64,000 nt of DNA, from contig SCVA01000044.1 in NCBI GenBank assembly GCA_004297005.1, positions 1 to 64,000 of the forward strand, read 5' to 3'. The notes beneath the pieces were generated by a model. It made no database searches. It worked only from the letters and a program-made list of their open reading frames with translations, and was not told the DNA's origin. Position 1 is the first letter of the stretch; each line of letters opens with the position of its first letter. Below are positions 26,668 to 36,443 of the stretch, in pieces. The DNA comes from Nevskiaceae bacterium. GTDB lineage: Bacteria; Pseudomonadota; Gammaproteobacteria; Nevskiales; Nevskiaceae. A program made the translations under genes and the position numbers.

Positions 26668-26695
26668 GGATTGCGGATTGCGGATTGCGGATTGC
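26668..26695. repeat. Four tandem copies of GGATTGC
   Basis: Four perfect 7-base copies lie 10 bases upstream of the MAPEG start codon, in its 5' leader. A change in copy number would alter leader length but not any reading frame. Confidence 0.9.
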
Positions 26696-26781
26696 GGCAT
26701 TTCAGCACGTCGCCGCCGGCCTTGCTGGCTTTGGCGGCGGCCAGCGGTGAACATCCTAGGCAAGCCAGCCCGCCCTCTCCC

Positions 26782-27822
26782 ATGTCCGCCTATCCGCTGT
26801 TCGACGCTCACCCTCGACTCGCTGTCCTGCCGCGCGCCGGCATTTTTCATGAGGCGACACCGGTGCAACCCCTGCCCGGCTCCGACGGCGCCTGGATCAA
26901 GCGCGACGACCTCAGCAATGCCGAGTTCGGCGGCAACAAGATCCGCAAGCTCGACTTGCTGCTGGGCGAGGCCCAGGCGCAGCGCCGACGCTGCCTGCTC
27001 GCCTTCGGCTACAGCGGCTCCAACTTCGTCGCCGCCACCGCCTGGCATGGGCGCCGTCTGGGCCTGGATACCATCGGCCTGCTGCTGCCGCAGGCGGACG
27101 CGCCCTATGTGGCCGACAACCTCGCCACCTGCGCGGCCGCCGGCGCCGAGCTGGCCCTGGGGAATAGCAGCGCCGCGCTGGTGAGCCAGGCGCTGGCGCG
27201 TAGCCTGCGCCGGCTGGCGATGCAGGGGCGCTGGCCCTACTGGATGCCGCCGGGCGGCTCGACGCCGCTGGGCGCGCTGGGCTTCGTCAACGCCGCCTAC
27301 GAGCTGCGCGAACAGATCGAGGCCGGGCTCTGCCCGGAGCCGGAGCGCATTACCGTCGCCTTCAGCAGCATGGGCACGGTCGCCGGCCTCGCCATCGGCC
27401 TGGCGCTGGCCGGCCTGCGCAGCCGGGTGGTGGCGGTGCAGGTGGTGAGCGAGCAGTTCGCCTCGCGCGCCAAGCTGGATCGCCTGATCGCCCAGACCCA
27501 GGCACTGCTGCGCCGGTACGACCCGGCGATTCCGGCGCGCGCCGCGCCGGTGGAGATCCGCACCGAGTTCTATGGCCAGGACTACGCCGTGCCCACCGCC
27601 GCGACCAGCGCTGCCATGCAGGCCTTCCAGAACGCCAGCGGCGCGCGCAGCGACAGCGCCTACAGCGGCAAGGCCCTGGCCGGCTACTACGCCGACCTTG
27701 CCCTTGGCCTGCCCGGCCCCAGCCTGTACTGGCACACCTTCAATGCCGAGCGGCTTCCGCCAGGGGTGCCTCCCCTGCCGCCGGAGCGCCTGGGCGACTA
27801 TCTGCTGCGTGCCGGTCGCTAA
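26782..27822 (+). CDS. PLP-dependent D-cysteine desulfhydrase / ACC deaminase family enzyme
   Basis: 346 residues. The PLP-lysine motif KRDDLSNAEFGGNKIRKLD near residue 41-57 is characteristic of the ACC deaminase/D-cysteine desulfhydrase family, followed by FGYSGSNFVAA and PPGGSTPLGALGFVNAAYEL. These enzymes release ammonia plus either sulfide and pyruvate or 2-oxobutyrate. Sequence alone does not separate the two activities; D-cysteine desulfhydrase is more common outside plant-associated bacteria and would be a sulfide source. Start at MSAYPLFDAH; the earlier track start lies in the MAPEG leader. Confidence 0.85.
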   Translation: MSAYPLFDAHPRLAVLPRAGIFHEATPVQPLPGSDGAWIKRDDLSNAEFGGNKIRKLDLLLGEAQAQRRRCLLAFGYSGSNFVAATAWHGRRLGLDTIGLLLPQADAPYVADNLATCAAAGAELALGNSSAALVSQALARSLRRLAMQGRWPYWMPPGGSTPLGALGFVNAAYELREQIEAGLCPEPERITVAFSSMGTVAGLAIGLALAGLRSRVVAVQVVSEQFASRAKLDRLIAQTQALLRRYDPAIPARAAPVEIRTEFYGQDYAVPTAATSAAMQAFQNASGARSDSAYSGKALAGYYADLALGLPGPSLYWHTFNAERLPPGVPPLPPERLGDYLLRAGR

Positions 27823-28628
27823 GCCGGCTTCACGAACAGCGATAGCACCGGCGGCGCCGGCCGGGGCAACAGAGCCTGCGTCACGGTCAGCGCATGGCAG
27901 CGGCGCAGGCCGGCGGCCTCGGCCAGGGCCTGCGCCCGAGTGGCCTCGTCCAGGCCCTGATTGACCATCAGCAGATGACCGCCGGGACGCAGGCAGTCAG
28001 CCAGATGCGCGAACAGCGCGCGCGGCCGCAGCACCGTCACCGGCAGTCCCCAGGCCAGTACCGTACCGGGAAGCAGGAAGGGATAGAAGCAACTGATGCC
28101 GTCGACCGGCTGCCGCCAGTCCATGACGTCCTGCACCAAGTAGCGGACGTGTGGCAGCTCTGCCAGGTAGTACTGCGTATAGTCGTGGCGGCTGTGGCCA
28201 TCGGCGTAGATGCGATAGCCCTCGATCTCGACGCCGACCAGACTCGCTGGCCGCAGGCTGGCCTGCAGCACCGGCGCGTACCAGAAGTGCTTGCTGCCGA
28301 CATCCAGCCAATCGCCCCCCTCGGGCCAGCCGACGCCGACCGCCGCACGCAGGCGGTCGAGTAGATCAAGGTAGAGGTAGTTCTCCAGGCTGTGTAGGCG
28401 GTGATAGCGCAGCTCGTAGCAGCAGCCATAGCGCGCGCGCAGTTGCTCGATGCGGGCAGCGACGGCGGACTCCAAACCGGAGAGCTCCCCGGCGGCGGTC
28501 TCGACATAGCCGGGCCGTCGCCAGCGCAGGCGACGTGACAGCGCGAAGCGCAGCGCCAGTGCCTGCGAACGCAGCCACTGTGCCGGCGTCAGCGCCGGCA
28601 GTTCGACGGAGGCCTCGGGGCTGCGCAA
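27819..28628 (-). CDS. Putative SAM-dependent methyltransferase-like protein
   Basis: 269 residues. A Rossmann-like core has WLDVGSKHFWYAPVL near residue 107, SLVGVEIEGYRIY about 22 residues later and LRPGGHLLMVNQGLD near 217, an order matching class I methyltransferases, though the glycine loop is atypical (DVGSKHF). I do not recognise a specific family. The start is a TTG 10 bases after the pfk stop codon, which is the earliest possible start not inside that gene; no ATG is near. It is convergent with the PLP-enzyme gene, overlapping four bases. Confidence 0.6.
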   Translation of the reverse strand: MRSPEASVELPALTPAQWLRSQALALRFALSRRLRWRRPGYVETAAGELSGLESAVAARIEQLRARYGCCYELRYHRLHSLENYLYLDLLDRLRAAVGVGWPEGGDWLDVGSKHFWYAPVLQASLRPASLVGVEIEGYRIYADGHSRHDYTQYYLAELPHVRYLVQDVMDWRQPVDGISCFYPFLLPGTVLAWGLPVTVLRPRALFAHLADCLRPGGHLLMVNQGLDEATRAQALAEAAGLRRCHALTVTQALLPRPAPPVLSLFVKPA

Positions 28629-28638
28629 CCGCGCCGAC

Positions 28639-29718
28639 TCAGACTTCGCCGACGTAGACGCCCAGACCGCGTGCAGTCTGGATCAGGGGATCGTCGGGAG
28701 ATACCGCGCGGGCGCCGACCGTGACCATCGACATCGGCACCTCGACCACGCCGCGATCCTGCCAGGCGACCATGCTGCCGTAACGGCCTTCGGCAACCAG
28801 CTCCACGGCGCGCACGCCAAAGGAGCTGGCAATGATGCGGTCGCGCGCCGAGGGCGTACCGCCACGCTGCACATGGCCGAGGATGGTGGCGCGGGTCTCG
28901 ACGCCGGTGCGGTGGGTGATCTCGTCCACCAGGTACTGGCCGATGCCGCCGTAACGTCCGGAAAGCAGATCGGTCACCGGCCGCCCCTGTTCGGTGCGCA
29001 CGCCCTCGGCGACCACCACCAGCGCATGGCTGCGGCCCTGCGCCAGCACTTCGCGGATGCGCCGCGCCAGACCGTCCAGGGTGTAGGGCAGCTCGGGAAT
29101 CAGGATGGCGTCGGCGCCGCCGGCGATGCCGCCGTTGAGCGCGATGTGGCCGGCGTCGCGGCCCATGGTCTCCAGCACCATCACCCGGTGATGACTGGCG
29201 GCGGTGGGCTGCAGGCGGTCGAGAGCATCCACCACCACGTTCACGGCGGTGGAGAAACCCACCGCGTACTCGGTGCCGTGCACATCGTTGTCGATGGTCT
29301 TGGGCACACCGACCATACCGATGCCGGCCACCGCGCAGAGCTGCGAGACGATGCGCATGGAACCGTCGCCGCCGATCACCACCAGCGCGTCTAGGCCCAG
29401 GCTACGCACGCCTTCGGCGAAGTCGCCGGAGCGGTCGACGAAACTGCCGTCGGGCATCGGGTAATGGAAGGGATCGCCGCGATTGGTAGTGCCCAGCACC
29501 GTGCCGCCCTCGCGCAGCAGGCGGCCGTCGCACATCTCGGCGTGCAGCTCGCGGTAGCGGATCGGTCTATCCATCAGGCCCAGGGTGCCGTCGAGGATGC
29601 CCAGCACACGAAACCCGTGCGCCTGCCGGGCATGCAGGGTCACCGCGCGGATCACCGCATTGAGGCCGGCGCAGTCGCCGCCACTGGTGAGCACGCCAAG
29701 GGTCTTGATCGGTTTCAT
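28639..29718 (-). CDS. 6-phosphofructokinase, group III-like
   Basis: 359 residues. It phosphorylates fructose-6-phosphate to fructose-1,6-bisphosphate. The nucleotide-binding GGDCAGLN is at residue 13-20. GGDGSM has Gly at the position that is Asp in pyrophosphate-dependent enzymes, while PKTIDND has Lys where classical ATP enzymes have Gly. This Gly/Lys mix is known from group III ATP-dependent enzymes of actinobacteria, so ATP use is the better guess. Start at MKPIKTLGV; the extra codons in the track come from the adjacent mobile element. No good ribosome-binding site precedes it, since the element ends nine bases upstream. Confidence 0.9.
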   Translation of the reverse strand: MKPIKTLGVLTSGGDCAGLNAVIRAVTLHARQAHGFRVLGILDGTLGLMDRPIRYRELHAEMCDGRLLREGGTVLGTTNRGDPFHYPMPDGSFVDRSGDFAEGVRSLGLDALVVIGGDGSMRIVSQLCAVAGIGMVGVPKTIDNDVHGTEYAVGFSTAVNVVVDALDRLQPTAASHHRVMVLETMGRDAGHIALNGGIAGGADAILIPELPYTLDGLARRIREVLAQGRSHALVVVAEGVRTEQGRPVTDLLSGRYGGIGQYLVDEITHRTGVETRATILGHVQRGGTPSARDRIIASSFGVRAVELVAEGRYGSMVAWQDRGVVEVPMSMVTVGARAVSPDDPLIQTARGLGVYVGEV

Positions 29719-29727
29719 GGGGGTTCT

Positions 29728-29996
29728 AGGGTGTGTTGACATATAAATGGTCGCTGCGTTGCTGACCAAAAAGCCGCCAGGCAAGGCGCGAGTCGACGCC
29801 AAGGCTGGAGCCTTGGCGAGGCTCGCAACGCCGCATGGCGGTTTTTTGGCCAGCAACCCTTCGGGGCGGGACTGTTTTGGGGCATTGCGGCGTCAGCCAG
29901 GGAGAAAAATAGAACCACTATTCCCCTCCCTGCCTTCCTGGCACTGCCCCAAAACAGCCTTCCGCCGCAGCGATCATTTATATGTCAACACACCCT
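29728..29996. mobile_element. MITE-like element with 31-bp terminal inverted repeats
   Basis: AGGGTGTGTTGACATATAAA at the left end (29728-29758) and its reverse complement at the right end (29966-29996) match over 31 bases with one difference. The interior holds further hairpins, including GCCAAGGCT-GG-AGCCTTGGC and GGACTGTTTTGGGGCA paired with TGCCCCAAAACAG. There is no ORF for a transposase and no obvious target-site duplication. It lies between pfk and hutG. It supplies the hutG stop codon and the promoter-proximal DNA of pfk. Confidence 0.8.
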
Positions 29997-30795
29997 CGTG
30001 AGGACGCCAGGCCAGCAGAGTATCCACCAGACCTGTCAGCACGGTGACCAGGGCTTGCGCCTGGCGCGGGTTCCAGACCCAGGGCGGGTCTTCGTCCATG
30101 TAGCAGGCCTGGGCGATCTCCAGTTGCAGGGCATGTACGCCCTGCCCCGGCTGCCCATGACGGCGGGTGATGGTGCCGCCCTTGAAGCGGCCATTGCTCA
30201 CCGCGCTGAAGCCCTGGGTGGAGAGCAGCACCTGCTCGGCGCGCGCCTGCAGTTCCGGCGCGCAGCTCTGGCCATCGGCGGTGCCGAGATTGAGATCGGG
30301 CAGCCGCCCTTCGAAGAAGCGCGGCACCCGGCTGCGGATCGAGTGGCCGTCGAGCAGCAGGGCATGGCCGTGACGCGCGCGCAGGCGTTGAAGCTCGGCG
30401 TCCAGGGCCTGGTGGAAGGGCTGCCAGTAGCGCTCGCGGCGCCGCGCGATCTCGGCGGCGTCCGGCGCCTGGCCCGGCAGGTACAGCGGCTCGCTGGCGA
30501 AGCTCGTGGTCGGGCACAGCTCGGTGTTGTCGGCGCCGGGATACAGCACAGCGCCATCGGGATTGCGGTTGAGGTCGAGCACGTAGCGCGAGTGCGTCGC
30601 CACCAGCAAGCCCGCACCCGCGGCGAGCGCGAACTGGTAGAGCAGCGGTACATGCCAGTCGGTGTCGGCCAGGCCCTGGGCGGCGGTGCTCATCCGCGCC
30701 CGCAGGTCCGGCGGGATGTAGGTGCCGGCATGCGGCACGCTGATCAGCAGCGGCGAGTCGCCGGGCAGCAGGCTGTAGACGGCTTCCTCAGTCAT
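29974..30795 (-). CDS. hutG: N-formylglutamate deformylase
   Basis: 273 residues. It hydrolyses N-formylglutamate to glutamate and formate, the last step of histidine degradation through HutF. Motifs are [10 protein letters not shown] near residue 18, [12 protein letters not shown] near 75 and [11 protein letters not shown] near 150, with His/Glu residues suited to zinc binding. The last residues GVLTYK and the stop are encoded by the terminal repeat of the adjacent MITE, so the native C-terminus is slightly altered. It overlaps the hutI stop by eight bases. Confidence 0.93.
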   Translation of the reverse strand: MTEEAVYSLLPGDSPLLISVPHAGTYIPPDLRARMSTAAQGLADTDWHVPLLYQFALAAGAGLLVATHSRYVLDLNRNPDGAVLYPGADNTELCPTTSFASEPLYLPGQAPDAAEIARRRERYWQPFHQALDAELQRLRARHGHALLLDGHSIRSRVPRFFEGRLPDLNLGTADGQSCAPELQARAEQVLLSTQGFSAVSNGRFKGGTITRRHGQPGQGVHALQLEIAQACYMDEDPPWVWNPRQAQALVTVLTGLVDTLLAWRPHEGVLTYK

Positions 30796-32026
30796 GCAGC
30801 CAGCGCCCTCCGAACACGCGGCCAACGCAGGGATTGGCTCCCAGCGCGTAGGCCAGTTGCGCCGGGCGACCGATGTCCCAGAGCGCGAAGTCCGCCGCCA
30901 GGCCCGGCGCGATCTGGCCGGTGACTTTTTGCAGGCCCAGCGCCGCAGCGGCATGGCGGGTGACGCCGGCCAGAGCCTCGGCGGGCGTGAGCCGGAACAG
31001 GGTGCAGGCCATGTTCAGCATCAGCAGCAGCGAGACACAGGGCGAAGTGCCAGGGTTGCAGTCGGTGGACACCGCCATCGCCACGCCGTGCTTGCGCATC
31101 AGTTCCACCGGCGGCAACTGCGTCTCGCGCAGCATGTAGTAGGCGCCGGGCAGCAGCACCGCGACGGTGCCGGCCTTGGCCATGGCCTTCAGCGATTTCT
31201 CCGAGCTGTATTCCAGATGGTCGGCGGACAACGCACCGGCGCGCGCCGCCAGGGCGCCACCGCCCAGATCGGAGAGCTGGTCGGCATGCAGCTTCACCGC
31301 CAGACCCAGTTCGCGGGCACGCTCGAACAGCCGCTGCGCCTGCGCCGGGCTGAAGGCGATGCGCTCACAGAAGGCATCCACCGCATCGGCCAGCTTTTCT
31401 CTAGCGACGCGCGGCAGCATCTCTTCGCAGATCAGGTCGATGTAGGCCTCGGCGCGGCCGGCGTACTCCGGCGGCAGCGCATGGGCGCCGAGAAAGGTCC
31501 GGAACACCCGCACGCCCGCCTCTTCACCCAACTGCGCCGCCACCCGCAGCATCTTGCACTCGGTCTCGGTGTCGAGCCCGTAGCCGGACTTGATCTCCAC
31601 CGTGGTCACGCCCTCGCTCAGCAGCCGCCGCAGCCGGTGCAGACTGTGAATGCGCAGCTGCTCCTCGCTGGCCTCGCGGGTGGCTCGCACGCTGGCGAGG
31701 ATGCCGCCGCCGGCCCGGGCGATGTCCTCGTAACTGGCGCCATTGAGGCGCTGCTCGAACTCGCCGGCCCGGCAGCCGGCGTGGACGATATGGGTATGGC
31801 AGTCGATGAAGCCCGGCGTCAGCCAGCCACCGCCGCAGTCGTGCTGGATCGCCCCGCGCCAGTCGCGCGGCAACTCGGAGCGCGGCCCGACCCAGGCGAT
31901 GCGGCCGTTGAGCACCGCCACCGCGCCGTCCTCGATGCTGCCGTAGGGATCGGCGCCGGGCACCATGGTTGCCAGCCGGGCGTTGAGCCAGACGCCGTCC
32001 TCACCCACTCCGTCCTGTTCGATCAT
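30788..32026 (-). CDS. hutI: Imidazolonepropionase
   Basis: 412 residues. A zinc amidohydrolase that opens imidazolonepropionate to N-formimidoyl-glutamate. Metal ligands are in [10 protein letters not shown] near residue 75 and [12 protein letters not shown] near 240; [11 protein letters not shown] carries the late Asp. Length and motifs match HutI (about 405). Start is at MIEQDGVG, which forms an ATGA overlap with hutF; the track ORF continues upstream in frame through hutF DNA. Confidence 0.95.
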   Translation of the reverse strand: MIEQDGVGEDGVWLNARLATMVPGADPYGSIEDGAVAVLNGRIAWVGPRSELPRDWRGAIQHDCGGGWLTPGFIDCHTHIVHAGCRAGEFEQRLNGASYEDIARAGGGILASVRATREASEEQLRIHSLHRLRRLLSEGVTTVEIKSGYGLDTETECKMLRVAAQLGEEAGVRVFRTFLGAHALPPEYAGRAEAYIDLICEEMLPRVAREKLADAVDAFCERIAFSPAQAQRLFERARELGLAVKLHADQLSDLGGGALAARAGALSADHLEYSSEKSLKAMAKAGTVAVLLPGAYYMLRETQLPPVELMRKHGVAMAVSTDCNPGTSPCVSLLLMLNMACTLFRLTPAEALAGVTRHAAAALGLQKVTGQIAPGLAADFALWDIGRPAQLAYALGANPCVGRVFGGRWLHD

Positions 32027-33405
32027 GACCTCAGCCTCCGCATCAGCGCACGGTAGCGCGCCAGACTGAACGCCGACTGTGGATGCCGTCCCTCGCGCAC
32101 CCGCCATTGGCCGGCCACCATCACGTCGCGCACCGGCCGGCGCGTCGGGCCGAAGATGGCGGCATCGAGCAGACCATCGTCCTGCTGCTCGGCCAGCGCC
32201 GGATCATCGACATCGAGCACCAGCCAGTCGGCACGCTGGCCCACCGCCAGACCGGCGATGGGCTGCGCCAGGGCTTGCGCGCCCCCGGCCTGCGCGGCGC
32301 GGTACAGGCGGCCGCCCAGGGAGGCGCCCAGCTCGCTGACCAGCACATTGCGGCGCTGCTGGCGCAGCCGCTGGCCGTACTCGAACAGGCGCAGCTCCTG
32401 GAAGGGATCGACGCCGACATGGCTGTCGCCGCCGATGCCGAAGCGCCCGCCGGCGGCGAGATAGCGCGGCGCGTCGAAGAAGCCGTCGCCGAGATCGCCC
32501 TCGGTGCTGGGGCAGAGCCCGGCCACCGCGCCGCTGGCGGCGAGGCCGGTGGTCTCGCTCGGCAGCAAGTGCGTGGCGTGCACCAGACACCAGCGCGGCC
32601 CCAGCCCGGTTTCGGAGAGCAGCCATTCCACCGGCCGCTGGCCACACCAGGCGAGGCAGTCATCGACCTCCTTCTGTTGCTCGGCGGCGTGGATGTGGAT
32701 CGGCGCCTGCGGGTCCAGGCCATCGAGCTGGCGGAGCAGCTCACGCAGTTGTCCGGGCGTGACCGCGCGTAGCGAGTGCGGCGCCAGGCCGAGGCGCTGC
32801 CAGGGCTGCGTGCGAACCGTGGCGGCGAGGCTATCGAGCAGGCGCTGGAAGTCCTCGAGACCGTGCAGGAAGCGCCGCTGCCCCGCCGTCGCCGGCGCGC
32901 CGCCGAAATTGCCCTGCGCGTAAAACACCGGCAGCAGCGTCAGGCCGATGCCGGCGGTAGCCGCGGCGGCGGCGATGCGTTCGCCCATCTCCGCCGGATT
33001 GGCGTAGGGCTGCCCGGCCGGATCGTGGTGCAGGTAGTGGAACTCGGCGACGCTGGTGTAGCCGGCCTCCAGCATCTCGATGTAGAGCCGGGTGGCGATC
33101 AGCTCGACATCCTCGGGCGTCAGCCGCTCCAGGAAGCGGTACATCTGCTCGCGCCAGGACCAGAAGCTGTCGCCCTCGGGCCCGCCCTTCTCGGTGAGGC
33201 CGGCCATCGCCCGCTGGAAGGCGTGCGAATGCAGATTGGGCATGCCAGGGATCAGCGGCCCGGCCAGGCGCTCGGCATCACCGGCGGGGCTCTCCGGGCG
33301 GAGTGCGACGATCAGCCCCTGTGCGTCCACCTCCAGCTCTACCTCGCCCGCCCAGCCGCCGGCCAGCAGCGCGCGGCTGGCGTGGTAGCGACGGTTCATC
33401 CCCAT
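32023..33405 (-). CDS. hutF: Formimidoylglutamate deiminase
   Basis: 460 residues. It converts N-formimidoyl-glutamate to N-formylglutamate plus ammonia, the pseudomonad-type two-step branch. Metal site [13 protein letters not shown] lies near residue 57 and [11 protein letters not shown] near 236; [12 protein letters not shown] has the late Asp. The HutF/HutG pair replaces HutG-type formimidoylglutamase. The start could also be six bases downstream (MNRRYH), which gives an ATGA overlap with hutH and is equally likely. Confidence 0.93.
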   Translation of the reverse strand: MGMNRRYHASRALLAGGWAGEVELEVDAQGLIVALRPESPAGDAERLAGPLIPGMPNLHSHAFQRAMAGLTEKGGPEGDSFWSWREQMYRFLERLTPEDVELIATRLYIEMLEAGYTSVAEFHYLHHDPAGQPYANPAEMGERIAAAAATAGIGLTLLPVFYAQGNFGGAPATAGQRRFLHGLEDFQRLLDSLAATVRTQPWQRLGLAPHSLRAVTPGQLRELLRQLDGLDPQAPIHIHAAEQQKEVDDCLAWCGQRPVEWLLSETGLGPRWCLVHATHLLPSETTGLAASGAVAGLCPSTEGDLGDGFFDAPRYLAAGGRFGIGGDSHVGVDPFQELRLFEYGQRLRQQRRNVLVSELGASLGGRLYRAAQAGGAQALAQPIAGLAVGQRADWLVLDVDDPALAEQQDDGLLDAAIFGPTRRPVRDVMVAGQWRVREGRHPQSAFSLARYRALMRRLRS

Positions 33406-34943
33406 GAGGGCAGCAGCTCCGCGAGCAGCGGCGTGAGCGACTCCTGGTGCAGGTAGTCGATGGCGGCGGCGATGTCGGGCGCGAAGTAGCGGTCTTCCTG
33501 ATAGAACGGCACCCGCTCGCGCACCGCGTCGCGCACCCGCTGCAAGCTCTGCGAGCTGCGCAGCGGCGCGTGAAAGTCCACGCCCTGCGCCGCCGCCAGC
33601 AGCTCGATGGCGACGATGCCGCGGGTATTGGCGGCCATCTCCAGCAGCCGCCGCGCCGCGAAGGTGGCCATGCTGACGTGATCCTCCTGGTTGGCGGAGG
33701 TGGGCAGGCTGTCGACGCTGGCCGGGTGCGCCATCGACTTGTTCTCGCTGGCCAGGGCGGCGGCGGTGACATGCGCCATCATGAAGCCGGAATTGAGGCC
33801 GGGCTTCGCCACCAGGAACGGCGGCAGGCCGGACAAGCTGGCGTCGATCAGCAGCGCGATGCGCCGCTCCGAAAGCGCGCCGATCTCGGCGATGGCCAGT
33901 GCCAGGGTATCGGCAGCCAGCGCCACCGGCTCGGCGTGGAAGTTGCCGCCGCTGATCACTTCGCCCAGCTCGCCATCGCTGCCACCGAAGGCGAGCGGAT
34001 TGTCGGTGACCGCGTTGGCCTCGATCTCCAGCGTGCGGGCGGCATTGCGCAGCACATCCAGGCAGGCGCCCATCACCTGCGGCTGGCAGCGCAGCGAGTA
34101 AGGGTCTTGCACGCGGTCATCGCCGACGCGGTGCGAGGCGCGGATGGCGCTGCCCTCCAGCAGCCGCCGGTAGACCGCGGCGACCGCGATCTGCCCCGGC
34201 TGGCCGCGCACCGCCTGCACGCGCGCATCGAAGGGCGCGTCGCTGCCCTTGGCGGCATCCACCGACAGCGCGCCGGCGACCACCGCCGCCGCGAACAGCT
34301 CCTCCGCCTCGAACAGGCCGCGCAAGGCCAGCGCGGTGGAAACCTGGGTGCCGTTGAGCAGGGCCAGACCTTCCTTGGCGGCCAGCCGCAGCGGTTCCAG
34401 GCCGGCGTCTTCGAGCGCCTCGACGGCCGGCATCTGCACGCCGCCGACGCGCACCTCGCCCTCGCCCAGCAGCGCTAGCGTCAGATGCGCCAGCGGCGCC
34501 AGATCGCCGGAAGCACCGACCGAGCCCTTGCCCGGGATGCAGGGCAGGATGCCGGCGTTGTAGAGCGCCAGCAGCGCCTCGATCACCGCTGGCCGCACGC
34601 CGGAGTAGCCGCGCGCCAGGCTGGCGGCTTTCAGCGCCAGGATCAGCCGGACGGTGTCGTCGTCGAGCAGGGGGCCGGTGCCGACCGCGTGCGAGCGCAC
34701 CAGATTGAGCTGCAGCTGCTCCAGTTGCGCGTCGGGGATGTGGGTCTTGGCCAGCTTGCCGAAACCGGTGTTGATGCCATAGGCCGGGGCACCGGCGGCG
34801 ACCACCGCCTGCACCGCCGCGGCGGAGGCGAGGATGCCCTCCAGGGCATCGGGCATCAGTGCCAGGTGATGGCTGCCGGCCGTCAGCAGGCGGCAGTCGG
34901 CCAGGCTCAGGGCGCCCGGGTTGATGGCGAACAGGCTGGGCAT
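33396..34943 (-). CDS. hutH: Histidine ammonia-lyase
   Basis: 515 residues. It deaminates histidine to urocanate through the autocatalytic MIO cofactor formed from Ala-Ser-Gly; the site [15 protein letters not shown] is near residue 143, as in other HutH enzymes. Further conserved stretches are [11 protein letters not shown] near 53 and [14 protein letters not shown] near 275. It is the first gene of the hut operon, but the next step enzyme urocanase is not encoded here. No HutC-type regulator is in the window. Confidence 0.97.
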   Translation of the reverse strand: MPSLFAINPGALSLADCRLLTAGSHHLALMPDALEGILASAAAVQAVVAAGAPAYGINTGFGKLAKTHIPDAQLEQLQLNLVRSHAVGTGPLLDDDTVRLILALKAASLARGYSGVRPAVIEALLALYNAGILPCIPGKGSVGASGDLAPLAHLTLALLGEGEVRVGGVQMPAVEALEDAGLEPLRLAAKEGLALLNGTQVSTALALRGLFEAEELFAAAVVAGALSVDAAKGSDAPFDARVQAVRGQPGQIAVAAVYRRLLEGSAIRASHRVGDDRVQDPYSLRCQPQVMGACLDVLRNAARTLEIEANAVTDNPLAFGGSDGELGEVISGGNFHAEPVALAADTLALAIAEIGALSERRIALLIDASLSGLPPFLVAKPGLNSGFMMAHVTAAALASENKSMAHPASVDSLPTSANQEDHVSMATFAARRLLEMAANTRGIVAIELLAAAQGVDFHAPLRSSQSLQRVRDAVRERVPFYQEDRYFAPDIAAAIDYLHQESLTPLLAELLPSWG

Positions 34944-35016
34944 GTGGGGCTCGTAAAGTCGCTAGAGCCCTAGAGTAGTCGCTGCCGTCGCCGACGCAAC
35001 CGGGCCAGCCTAAGCC

Positions 35017-35484
35017 TCAGCGCGTACGCGGCACCACGCTGATGACGCCATTGGTTTCCAGCATCGCCAGCGCCACCGACTCCGGCGTGGTGCAACCGTT
35101 CTGACGCAGGGCGGCATACAGCTCGTGCTCGGAAATCTGCGCCCGCGCCAGTGCCTTGGCGAACAGGCGACCGTCGTGGATCAGCAGCTCCGGCTCGCCG
35201 TCGATGAGCTTCTCGACACGGCGGCTGCGGAAGGTCGCCAGGCCGGTGAGGTAATTCAGCGCCACCAGGGTCGCCGCCGACACCAGGCCACCGAGCAGCG
35301 AGTTGTCGCCGGCATTCATCGAGTTCTGCACGGCATTGCTCAGGATCAGCAGCAGCACGAAGTCGAAGGGCGCCAACTGGCCGACCTGGCGCTTGCCGGT
35401 CAGCCGCAGCATCAGCAGCAGAAAGACATAGACCGCGACAGCGCGCAGTACCAGCTCCGACAGGGGAACGGCGAGATCGAACAT
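35017..35484 (-). CDS. DUF421 (YetF-like) membrane protein
   Basis: 155 residues with three N-terminal hydrophobic helices, the motif RLTGKRQVGQLAPFDFVLLLILSNAVQ cut short here, and a cytoplasmic DUF421 domain (PELLIHDGRLF, ISEHELYAALRQNG). The family occurs widely and its function is not well known; YetF-type proteins have been linked to spore or membrane maintenance. It stands alone between hut and cysH on the same strand. The motif order agrees with a full-length short family member. Confidence 0.87.
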   Translation of the reverse strand: MFDLAVPLSELVLRAVAVYVFLLLMLRLTGKRQVGQLAPFDFVLLLILSNAVQNSMNAGDNSLLGGLVSAATLVALNYLTGLATFRSRRVEKLIDGEPELLIHDGRLFAKALARAQISEHELYAALRQNGCTTPESVALAMLETNGVISVVPRTR

Positions 35485-35534
35485 GGGGACTTCCTCCGAG
35501 GTTTACTCCCTCAGACTAGCGCCCCGCGCACGCT

Positions 35535-36266
35535 TCAGAGATGCAAGCCGCACTCGGTCTTCGGCTTGCCCTGCCAGCGGCCGCTGCGACCCTCGCCCTT
35601 GACCGTGCAGTGGATGCAGCCGATCGAGGAATAGCCCTGCGCCACCAGCGGATGGAAAGGCAGGTCGTGCTCGCGGATGTAGGCGTCGCGCTGCTCGCGG
35701 CTGACGTCGATCATCGGGTTGAACTTGATGATGCCGCGGCGCGGCTCGAATATCTTCATCGCCGCGCGGTCGTCGGTCTGCCAGCCCATCAGGCTCGACA
35801 CCCAGACCTGGTAACGCGGCTTGATCGCGTCCAGGGGCTGCACCTTGTTGACGGCGCAGCAGAGGTCGGGATCAGACAGATAGGTCTTTTCCGCCACCGT
35901 GAACTGATGGTGGAACTCGTCGGGCTTGACGTCGAATACCGTCAGGCCGAAGCGCTGAGTCAGGTATTCCCGATAGGCCAGGGTTTCCGGAAAGTGGTAG
36001 CCGGTGTCGATGAAGGCGATCTGCTGCGCCGGCTCCAGCGTCGAGACCACATGCAGGAAGAAGGCCGAGGTCGCGGCGAAGGACGAGGTGACCAGCACCT
36101 TGTCGACCGGGAAATCCCGGTACAGCGCCTGCAGCCGCTGCTCGAAGGACAGCGGCGCATAGCGGGCATTGAGCGCCTCGATGGCCGCCGCATCCAGGCC
36201 GGCGCTGTTTTCGACAGCGGAGTTGGCGTTGGCAGGGGCGTTCAGGGGCTCTAGGACGGCGTTCAT
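35535..36266 (-). CDS. cysH: Adenylyl-sulfate/phosphoadenylyl-sulfate reductase
   Basis: 243 residues. It reduces APS or PAPS to sulfite in assimilation. The P-loop-like SSFAATSAF and IDTGYHFPET are typical of the family. A Cys-Cys pair (DLCCAVNKV) plus CIHC near the C-terminus gives the four ligands of a [4Fe-4S] cluster, the hallmark of APS-type reductases. The C-terminal ECGLHL carries the catalytic Cys. APS is therefore the more likely substrate. Start at MNAVLEPLN with CGGAG upstream; the track adds ten unlikely codons. Confidence 0.93.
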   Translation of the reverse strand: MNAVLEPLNAPANANSAVENSAGLDAAAIEALNARYAPLSFEQRLQALYRDFPVDKVLVTSSFAATSAFFLHVVSTLEPAQQIAFIDTGYHFPETLAYREYLTQRFGLTVFDVKPDEFHHQFTVAEKTYLSDPDLCCAVNKVQPLDAIKPRYQVWVSSLMGWQTDDRAAMKIFEPRRGIIKFNPMIDVSREQRDAYIREHDLPFHPLVAQGYSSIGCIHCTVKGEGRSGRWQGKPKTECGLHL

Positions 36267-36443
36267 GCGGCTCCGAGACTGCGGCGGGACTCCCATCAGA
36301 CTGGAACCCCAGGGGCGCGCATTCTAGGGCGAGCCGCCAGCAAATGCTCACCGCGGCGGCAGGCCTGACCAGGTTCGGCGCCAGCACTCGCGCGATGTGC
36401 GTCGCGACGGCCCGGTGGGAGGGTCTGCGGCGGGCGGCCGGCC

